Positions 56,546-64,000 of a DNA stretch of 64,000 nt are shown here, piece after piece (position 1 is the stretch's first letter; each line of letters opens with the position of its first letter). This DNA is from Clavaria fumosa (Eukaryota; Basidiomycota; Agaricomycetes; Agaricales; Clavariaceae), in assembly GCA_951802425.1 (NCBI GenBank), contig OX637797.1, forward strand, positions 4,278,001 to 4,342,000. Direction: 5' to 3'. Below the pieces are notes generated by a model, which was not told where the DNA came from, ran no database searches, and saw nothing but the letters and a program-made list of their open reading frames with translations. The position numbers were made by a program, and so were the translations under genes.

Positions 56546-57224
56546 TTGTCTTGAGCCCTGTGGAGTCCTTAGTAGTCCTGAGGAGTCTGACTGGAGTCCA
56601 TAGGAGTCCATAGGAGTCCTGAGGAGTCCAATTGGAGTCTTGAGGAGTCCAACTGGAGTCCTGAGGAGTCCGACTGGAGTCCTGAGGAGTCTGATTGGAG
56701 TCCTGAGGAGTCCGACTGGAGTCCTGAGGAGTCCGATTGGAGTCCTGAGGAGTCCGACTGGAGTCCTGAGGAGTCCGATTGGAGTCCTGAGGAGTCCAAC
56801 TGGAGTCTTGAGGAGTCCAATTGGAGTCCTGAGGAGTCTGATTGGAGTCCTGAAGAGTCCTGAGGAACTGCACAGAGTCATGAAGTCAATTCTGACTCTG
56901 ATAACTGACTGCAAATACTCCTTGAGACTTTGCCTGCAATCTGCATGGAGTCCTGTAGACTCCAATCAGACTCCTCAGGACTCCAATTGGACTCCTCATG
57001 ACTCCAGTTGGACTCCTCAAGACTCCAATCAGACTCCTCAGGACTCCAATCAGACTCCTCAGGACTCCAGTTGGACTCCTCAAGACTCCAATTGGACTCC
57101 TAAGGACTCCTCAAGACTCCAGTTGGACTCCTCAGGACTCCTCAAGACTCCAGTTGGACTCCACAGGACTCCTAAGGACTCCTAAGGACTCCAGTTGGAC
57201 TCCTCAGGACTCCTAAGGACGCCA

Positions 57225-57365
57225 CAGAGCTCAGGACAAGGGCTATAGGGATTATATTGGCTAAGATAACTGTGGCTGCATGGCATAGCTGGTAATTGCA
57301 TTTCCAAGCGACACAAGGATTTGGGTTCAACTCTGGCTGGTGACATTTGTTTTCTTCCATTATGC
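57225..57365 (+). mobile_element. tRNA-derived SINE-like unit, copy 2
   Basis: A box at 57281-57292 and B box at 57324-57333, followed by GGCTGGTGACA and a short T-rich segment. Homology with copy 1 begins upstream of the tRNA-like part (GACAAGGGCTATAGG...TTGGCTAAGATAACTG), so the mobile unit is longer than the tRNA part. Confidence 0.65.
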
Positions 57366-57704
57366 TTGGACTCCAGTGGACTCCAGTGGACTCCATGCAG
57401 ACTCCAGTGGACTGCAATCCAGTCCAGTGAGTCCAATCACAGTCCTGACACCGTCCAGTGGAGTCCAATCATAGTCCTGACCCAGTCCAATCACAGTCCT
57501 GACACAGTCCAGTGGGACTTGGTTCGGAGTCCTGTGGAGTCCTGAGGACTCCAACTGGAGTCCAAGGAGTCTGACTGGAGTCCGAGGAGTCCAGTGGAGT
57601 CCATTGGAATGGGTGGACCAGTGTAAAGTCTTGGTAGATTTAGGCTATTTAACAATGTTCCATGCTGAACTACTCATTCACCTCTGAGACAACCATCCAT
57701 CACC

Positions 57705-59239
57705 CACCATCAACCTCCCCACCTAGCCATTTCACAGTATTAGGGCATGGAAATTTGACTTTCTTCGGGCAGCCCTTACAACCAAACAAGCAAGATGAAT
57801 CCGGGCCATTTACCGATACCCACGATCGGATGCAGCCACAACTTTCACACTGCACAGGCAGCCTGTTACCCCATGGGCGAATGGTACGATGCGTCCAGAT
57901 GTAGCGAGAACCACATGGCTTTCCTTGCTCTCTGAAGATATGAAAGATGTTTGTGTGCTGGCAAATTGAAGTCATTGTTGGAAGAAATTGGTGATTGAAG
58001 TCGAAGAAAGGAAGGCCTTCAACAAGAACATGCTGGGCATATGAAAAGACAAGGGGGGAGATTATGCAGGGCTGCAGCTCTGCATTGGTGAAGCCAATGA
58101 TATGAGAAAGATTAAGGCTGAAATATTAAGTCAGAGCAGAAGTTGGGGAGTGAGACAGACCCACTGGCTGGAACTAATCAAGAAACTGTTATAACTCGAT
58201 GACTTATTGACAAGAGAGAGACCAGTCAAGAACCATACATGAGCTTCTGTATTGATCAGGAATAGTGGCTTGGGGAGGAGTGCTTGCATGAACTAGGAAT
58301 AATGTAAAGGCAGTGTTTTCAAAAATGGTTACCCATCTCTCACCTCTGTAACACTGCCAGACGTGTTTGGACCCAGCATTGGGTCTCCAGTATCCTTGTG
58401 CAACTGTGTACTTATGAATATGACGACTCAGGTAGTTGAGCTGTTGCGCAGTGTTAGAAATTTTCCAAGTGATAGCAGTCCACTTACCATTGGCCAATAA
58501 TCTCTCTGACATTGTTCTGGATTCGATTGGCATGCTCAGAAATCAGCATGTCAGAGGACAGGTCAAACGAGATCTCTCTGTTAACTAGGACCTCTTGATC
58601 CAGGAATGCTGACATGTACTCCGAAAGAATCTTGGCAGGAGATCCATCCAATCGTAAACTGGAGAGGTAAAAGTGGACAATAACCAGTTTCATGTTGATA
58701 ACCTGGGACTGTGCAGTCATCTGAAAGTGACCTTTGATCTTCACCCCTTGGTCATGAACAGGACGAAAAGCCACAACATTGATATCACTGTCTACTGTGG
58801 GGGGGATGGTGGTGTCATGGATATGGAGGCCCTGGGCATTGTTCAGGTTAGAAGGAGGATTGGAACATAAGACCCTCACTTTATATGGCTTTGATGCAAA
58901 GAATCATTCATGGCAATTGAGACAAAAGAATACTAAATTTGAAGATGGAAAAGCCGGGATTGTTATGCAATTTGAGCATAGTGTGCGAGGACAGTTGTAG
59001 CAGATGATCAACGGTTTATTGCCATTAAGGCACATGTAGCAATGCTGGGAGACATTTGTACTAGTTCTGCAACAGCAAAAGAGCACATACATCATTAGCA
59101 GCTGAAAGATGTCGCTTCTTATTCACAAGCTCTTCTTTTGTTGGAAGCCATTGCTTTTGAGACCGAGAAGCCACTATTAGAGATTCTCAGTTTCGTTTGG
59201 CAAGAATGTTTGCAGTGTAGTTACATAAGCTATAGCAAA
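57705..59239 (-). pseudogene. PHD-like finger / zinc-ribbon gene of unknown function, probably decayed
   Basis: Right to left: QKQWLPTKEELVNKKRHLSAAND; an intron ending TTGCTGTTGCAG; then a cross-braced finger CYMCLNGNKPLIICYNC...LCSNC...FFCLNCHE (PHD/RING-like Cys pattern); a beta-rich central part (INVVAFRPV, FHLVIVHFYLSS-like); later LNYLSRHIHKY; and a C-terminal exon LVEGLPFFDFNHQF...YIWTHRTIRPWGNRLPVQCESCGCIRSW with zinc-ribbon CxxC. A TGA at ~58902 interrupts CHE-stop-FFASKPYKV, and one exon join does not keep frame. The overall layout resembles uncharacterised proteins I associate with Agaricomycetes, which I cannot confirm here. Its 5' end is not located. Confidence 0.6.
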
Positions 59240-60780
59240 TTCATGCAAATGATGTAATAAGTAGTGGTAAAGCAGCCACCCCTGGCATCTGATGATGCCT
59301 GGGGGGGCTCAGCTCACAAGTCATGTAGGGCAAACAGTAGGCTAAGTAGAGGGAGTGGCAGGCGGGTGCTTGCAAATGAGTACACTAGCAGTCAAAAGAA
59401 TGTACCAAAGTGAGAAGCTGAAAGGTACAGCTGGTAAGAGGGCAAGAAGAAAGGATGGGGCCAGGCTGCTACTGATTGGACTACTGTAAACACATTTAAA
59501 CATGATTATTTTTTTGAGTGACTGTGAACACATTGTGTGCTCAGCACTCATCTGTGAAACAGTGACAGACAATGCATCACGTGTTCATCATGTGATGGAC
59601 AATGCATTGAGCACTCATCATGTGATGATCACATAAATAAACTGAAACATAGAGATCCATCACTTTCTTCTCTCTTCCATGCACTCTTCCCATAGGAATG
59701 CGATGCATCCAGCACTGCACCTGCAGAGCAGTGCTGGATACGCCTTATTCTTGTGCTGCGGGCATTGCGACTCCCTCTTCCGACACTCTTTCTCTGAGGT
59801 CCAATACTCCTTCTCCAAGGTCCAAGGCTCTTTTTCTCAGGTGAGCAGTTTCCTATCAGTCCATACTACTCATCTATTTTTCAGGGTATGGGCTTTGCAG
59901 TCAGGCTAGCATGAGTCAAGGGGAGGGGGCACTGTGCGCCTTTAGAGTTGAGTTTGCATCTATATGCTGGTGCGAGTCATTCTGCCTCCTAGGACTGGCT
60001 CTGGGGGGGGGCATTATGCTTGCTGATGAGATTGAATGCTGATCCTGATGCTGATTGGCCTCATCTCACCCCTTGAAGATAATAGGCATTTGTTTCCACC
60101 TGGAATTATTGCCATTGTCAGTTGCGCATACTCACTGGATTGTTCCAATACAGGGCATTTTGAAGACCCGAGTTGGGTCTAGCAAATGGTACATATTGCA
60201 TACTTTTGTTACTCGTACTGACCTTATTTACTAGCCCTACCAACCAGAAATTGCAAGCCTCTGAAGAAGGAAGTACTAGCCCTACAGACGAGACCAAGTG
60301 GAACCTCCATAGAAGCCTTTTCAAAGTACGTAGTATCTACATCTCACATATCTCTGTGCTCATCTCATGGGTGTTTCCCTTAGCATATCTACAGAATTTC
60401 GATGCACCCATATTTAGATAGTGCTTCTTTCTCCAGGCTCGGGGAGGACTGAACTCGCCACTCAGTCCTCTCCAAATGGCCCTACATACATTTGCACTCT
60501 TATACTTTTTTTATTCAATCTTTTCTATGTTATAACCAAGAATTGTACAACAACTTAAAAATTTGGAAGAAATTCTGGTCAGTAAAAAAAATCATGTGAC
60601 CTCTGCTTTAAATGTCACTGCCTACGAGGTTCGCACTTTGCTTCGTTCAAGCGGTTACAGTGTACCAGCACTAGTTTTCACACCAAACATGGCTTCCTTC
60701 TGAAGGTGAGAGTAGCTCGTCTTGATAATAATAATAACAGAAAATGTGAGAGCCGAGATGAATAGAATAGCCTTGCGTAG
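59240..60780. other. No confident gene
   Basis: AT-richer sequence with short frames and some splice-like sites, none assembling into a recognisable protein. It includes a CATCATGTGATG repeat at 59583-59632 and G-rich runs at 59930 and 60003. Confidence 0.45.
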
Positions 60781-60783
60781 AGA

Positions 60784-60827
60784 GGGGCAGTGCCTCTGGC
60801 ATTACTCTGCAATGCCAGAGGCACTGT
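60784..60827. repeat. 20-bp-arm hairpin
   Basis: CAGTGCCTCTGGCATT is followed after 7 bp (ACTCTGC) by AATGCCAGAGGCACTG. Near-perfect stem; could be a small foldback or structured RNA, with no context favouring either. Confidence 0.7.
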
Positions 60828-60902
60828 CCCTCACCAGTTGCAATTGAGAAGGTGACCGTTCATCTACAAAAAGTCTGAAGGCAAAAAAAGAGAACTTCAA
60901 GA

Positions 60903-61077
60903 ATGGTCACAGTGTGACTGGCATTGAAGTACTTCAACACTGGTCACAGTGTGACCACCATTGAAGTACTTCAACACTGGTCACAGTGTGACCACCATTG
61001 AAGTACTTCAACACTGGTCACAGTGTGACCACCATTGAAGTACTTCAACACAAGTCACACTGTGACTTGTCACACCC
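60903..61077. repeat. 37-bp tandem palindromic repeat, ~4 copies
   Basis: The unit GGTCACAGTGTGACCACC followed by ATTGAAGTACTTCAACACT consists of two palindromes (GGTCACAGTGTGACC and TTGAAGTACTTCAA). The last unit changes to AAGTCACACTGTGACTTGTC. Similar GTCACAGTGTGAC motifs occur in the giant palindrome. Confidence 0.88.
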
Positions 61078-61567
61078 CTTTCAAAAAAAATTGAAGTGCA
61101 TTGGTATTACCAACCAAGTCAAATGTAGAGGAAGGGTGGTTCCAGACTAAGAATTGAGACCTCTGTATCATTGCTTATTGATTTTTCTGTGTAAATGCCT
61201 CAGAAATTATATAGCTGCAATTCTCTTATTGATCAAACATCGTGTGACAAGATGTGACAGTCGCTTTGATCTCCACCATTTTGACAATGTCTTCACCAAT
61301 AATTCTCCCTTGTTCCTCTTATTGCATTGACAAACAGACAAAACAGATGGAATCACTCTATGTGTCTCTGCAGGTACAGGGAGCAATGTAAGCTTTTCTT
61401 GTTTGCTGTGCTTTGTGCGACAACTAAATAGCTCTATAAAGGGCAATGATGACATTAACAGATCCTGGATTGCCCGATGTGCACATCCAATTAGAAAGAG
61501 ATGCTTATTCCTGTAAGGTGAGATTCAGGTGCAGATTAAATCAGGCCAATGCATCTCACCGTTCTAG

Positions 61568-62964
61568 ATGAGTGACCCCCAGGATAAGGGAGACCATGTC
61601 ATAATGGTCTTGAACATGAATCTTGTCCGTCCAGCAACTTCTTCAGTGATGGAATTTTGGAACAAGACTGATGCAAGTAAGTACTCATTCCAACTTCTAT
61701 TCAAAATTAGTTGCCTGAGCATAATTTCCAGATCGTGCTGCATTTCGAGTGCGCATGCTTTTGTTCGATCAAAATGAAGAGATGTGGAATAATAAGAAAT
61801 ATCACATTTTTGTCCAATCTGTCAAACCCAATTTTCCTGGAGACTCTTGGGGGTATCTCGAGTAAGTTTCTGTTGAGACAGGTGTAGTTCTGAATCTAAT
61901 GGATGTCTCAAGGAGTGAAGAATCAACAACTATTTGGGCAATGATTGCAGGGGACTTTGAGATGGGTGTCAAAGAGCTCGAACTCTTGGATGATGGTCAG
62001 TGGATCAATGACCACATTGTGGACTTTGCCCTATGGTAGGCATTGGTGCTCCTTAGCAATCTTACTAATATAATGAAATTTATACAGTAAGACAGTAGCT
62101 GATGTACAGATACAACATGGCTCTGCAGCAGCATCATTCTGGTTAGCCAGCTCATTTTTCCTTACTAAATTACAGTAAATATTTTAATCTTTAAGAAGTA
62201 TCAGCTAATGAGCTGGGAGCAGAAAAGATGGAGCAGAGAATGCTTCCAGATGGATTCCAGATCTCACACCGAGATATACATATTGGATTATTCCAGCCTT
62301 CAGCGACAACAAGCAAGTGATTATCTCCTTTTTCCATCTTCCTCTCAACTGATTACTGCTGTTATTCCAGAAAACATTGGTACTTAATAGTTGTAGTTAA
62401 CCCATACCAATGCTTCATGAAAAGTAGCAATGAAGTAGAGGGATGGTAAGTTCTTGATCATTAGCATTGGTGTGGAATAATGGAAAGAAAATATCACAGT
62501 TTCATAGTTGTCCTCAACAGCCTTTATGACAAAATGCCCACTGAAGATGAGGCTGCAATTATGGGTGTCTTTCACTCTGCTGGGAAGGCCCAAGGGTTGG
62601 TGTCTATCAAGCCACCCAAAGTCATTTATCCGAAAGTTGGTGTGAATTCTCTAAGGCTTTATTATTTGTCCTCATGTTGTGTAATTACAGGTTATCAAGC
62701 AAGGAAATGGAAGTGATTGTGGTATTTATACAATCCATTTTGGAAGGCTTTGGATGACAGAGGGCAAAAGACTTTGGGATGCAGTACAGGTGAGACCACC
62801 CACCTTTGATTTCTATTCTTCTCATTGCTTTGCAGAATGGCTCAGGTTTTGAGCTGAGCATGGACAACATGTGGAAGCACTCAATGGTCACAAATCTCCG
62901 TGAAGAGCTAAGGAGTGAGATTCTAAGGAGTGTAGAGGAAGGATGGTTTGAGAGACAGAAGTAA
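61568..62964 (+). CDS. Ulp1-like (C48) cysteine protease, multi-exon
   Basis: Exons alternate with short GT-AG introns. Recognised segments: LLDDGQWINDHIVDFAL (substrate-groove start of Ulp1 proteases); KHWYLIVVVNP with the catalytic-type His-Trp (62375-62380); FIVVLNSLYDK; QGNGSDCGIYTIHF with Gln (62700-62702) and nucleophile Cys (62718-62720); then WKHSMVTNLREELRSEILRS and a stop at 62962. Ulp1 enzymes remove SUMO/ubiquitin-like modifiers; related domains ride on several transposon types. The usual Asp of the triad (normally in a (Y/F)DSL context) is Asn in VLNSL, so activity is uncertain. Exons upstream of 61568 are likely but not resolved, and one intron near 61855 has an uncertain donor. 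Confidence 0.72.
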
Positions 62965-63124
62965 GAATGTAGATTTCTGTTTCAGGGCTTATCAAGTTCT
63001 CAGACCCTACTGTCTCTTTTGGATGTCTGAGAAGAAATGCTTCATAACTGTCTGTTCTGTGCCCTCTCTTGTCTTTACTGCACTGTTGAATCAAATTTTG
63101 TTGGCTTTTATATTCATCTAGGCT

Positions 63125-63205
63125 GGTACAGCAGTGTATGACAAGTCACAATGTGACGTGTGACGAAGTACTTCACTGCTTGTCACATAGTGACATGTAA
63201 CGCTG
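63125..63205. repeat. Palindromic TCACA(G/A)TGTGAC-type sequence flanking the protease gene
   Basis: GACAAGTCACAATGTGACGTG, GAAGTACTTC and TTGTCACATAGTGACATG occur within 70 bp. The first is an inverted match to CACACTGTGACTTGTC at 61060-61075 on the other side of the Ulp1-like gene. Confidence 0.65.
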
Positions 63206-63594
63206 ATGGCACGTGACTTTGAAATACTCTCAATGTTCTTGTCATTGATGGTGAAGGACTCAAAGAAAGATCAATCAGGCTATAAATTAATAAATGAACA
63301 AAGATTATTCAACAACTGGAGTACTCCCAATGAGAGCATTCTCACACAAAGTCCAGGTGACAGGTTTCAGATTGTTGTCACCCAAAAATATGTAGAGCTC
63401 TGAGCTCTGCATATTTTTGGTAGCAATATCTCAATCGTGTTTCTTAATCTCATCATGCAACAAATCTCACTGAACACACCTCTGCCACATGTGAAATTTT
63501 AAGATCACAATTTTTATCATTATTGAGTGTTGCTGTGAGAAAACCCTGTGCCAAACGCACTCCAAAGATCTCTAAAACATTATTACAACTAATT
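63206..63594. other. No gene recognised
   Basis: AT-rich; includes a short inverted repeat AAAAATATGTAGAGCTCTGAG...CTCTGCATATTTTT near 63385-63420. No supported coding sequence. Confidence 0.45.
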
Positions 63595-63984
63595 TCACTG
63601 CTTGCCACGCTTCCTCCACTTCAAGTCAGCTCTATCATCTTCAGATTCATCTATGACATATACAATATAAACATCTCTGAAAGAAAATATAAGCAGGCAG
63701 TACACACCATCAACCAACCTTTTCACTGGGGGTTCTTCATCTGAAGTATTGTCATCAGCATCACTGAGGTTGTCTTCAAGCGTGAAGGCATTGGTGTAAA
63801 TAGGTTCCTTGAGCCAGTCTAGAAGCTCTGTCCAGACTTGCGACTCATCGCGCCAGAGAATCCTGAAATCATGAGGCCATAGAAGCTTGTGAGCCTGACC
63901 CTTGTTTCGACATAAGCCTTCAAAAGGTGACAGGAGGTCCTGCCATTCGCTTCGAATATGGCTGTATACGAGTGTGGTGATCAT
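63595..63984 (-). CDS. Unknown gene, 3' part (continues past or starts at window edge)
   Basis: Exon 1 begins at an ATG (63982-63984): MITTLVYSHIRSEWQDL, then LLWPHDFRILWRDESQVWTEL and an acidic run LSDADDNTSDEEPP. A 47-nt GT-AG intron (donor after the PPVKR region, acceptor TTTCTTTCAG) leads to DVYIVYVIDESEDDRADLKWRKRG and a stop. Skipping the intron keeps the frame. I do not recognise the family; upstream exons may lie outside the window. Confidence 0.5.
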   Translation of the reverse strand: MITTLVYSHIRSEWQDLLSPFEGLCRNKGQAHKLLWPHDFRILWRDESQVWTELLDWLKEPIYTNAFTLEDNLSDADDNTSDEEPPVKRLVDGVYCLLIFSFRDVYIVYVIDESEDDRADLKWRKRGKQ

Positions 63985-64000
63985 GGGGGAGACACCGAGA

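Larger units (their letters stand above)
56041..57615. repeat. GGACTCC-type minisatellite with inverted halves
   Basis: Hundreds of bases of GGAGTCC/GGACTCC-containing 8-21 bp units. Orientation switches: GGAGTCC predominates at 56060-56420 and 56560-56870, GGACTCC at 56950-57220, with mixed units at 57365-57600. Frames up to ~180 codons on both strands (GVLRSPT and QDSNWTP repeats) are products of the repeat. Confidence 0.88.

Noticed and set aside
57274..57345. Functional tRNA gene
   Set aside because: A and B boxes are present, but the acceptor and T stems do not pair well and the homology extends upstream, as in a SINE.
56009..57554. Frames of 60-180 codons with SPTGVLR or QDSNWTP repeats
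   Set aside because: Translations of the GGACTCC minisatellite, open on both strands at once.
57821..58060. Retroviral or viral origin for the zinc-ribbon exon
   Set aside because: No capsid, RT or protease context. Spliced exon structure and the PHD-like finger upstream fit a cellular or transposon-associated gene.

Overview
The window looks like a repeat-packed piece of a basidiomycete (probably Agaricomycete) nuclear genome. Evidence: spliceosomal genes with roughly 47-60 nt GT-AG introns; Ty3/Gypsy chromoviruses with C-terminal chromodomains; Copia elements; a KDZ-type (Kyakuja-Dileera-Zisupton) DNA transposon; LINE ORF1 debris; and few host-like genes. No bacterial features, CRISPR arrays or rRNA were seen. 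The species cannot be named from sequence alone.

Layout. 1-10985 is old, CpG-poor repeat territory: a 320-bp foldback MITE, a 10-kb segment bounded by ~0.82-kb inverted repeats, a captured RRM gene fragment, minisatellites, and a 1531-bp solo Gypsy LTR with a perfect 5-bp target duplication (TSD). 10986-19901 is a Copia element whose gag-pol is split by a second, complete but decayed Copia element (14029-18844, opposite strand, TSD ATATA); its 3' end is replaced by an inverted LTR piece. 20117-23273 is the best host-type gene: an 8-exon Crinkler (CRN) header protein with a C-terminal protein-kinase domain and a middle region containing a possible ExK nuclease motif. 23274-31075 holds Gypsy, KDZ and LINE debris.

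31076-46760 is a minus-strand Gypsy chromovirus interrupted twice: by a 2258-bp solo LTR (TSD GATAC) and by a 9645-bp giant palindrome (36730-46374, TSD GTGGGAT) made of two ~4.6-4.9-kb near-identical inverted arms. Removing each insertion plus one TSD restores the Gypsy reading frame. The arms carry TTAGGG triplets, a GC-rich minisatellite and 137-bp repeats, but no transposase. 46778-48462 is a truncated LTR element with an unrecognised 364+ aa ORF. 48478-55852 is a relatively young plus-strand Gypsy with an almost intact pol (one TGA), a chromodomain, a polypurine tract and a 3' LTR. Between pol and that LTR sits an antisense seven-exon gene for a predicted 569-aa Zn2Cys6-like/coiled-coil protein. 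56041-57615 is a GGACTCC minisatellite enclosing two inverted tRNA-derived SINE-like units. 57705-59239 is a decayed PHD-like/zinc-ribbon gene, 61568-62964 a Ulp1-like (C48) cysteine protease gene, and 63595-63984 the edge of an unknown gene.

Most premature stops in the elements are TGA where a sister copy or protein context suggests CGA, and old LTR copies carry TG/CA where a young copy has CG. This points to loss of CpG by methylation-linked deamination. Apart from the CRN-kinase, Ulp1-like and antisense genes, most coding material here is broken.
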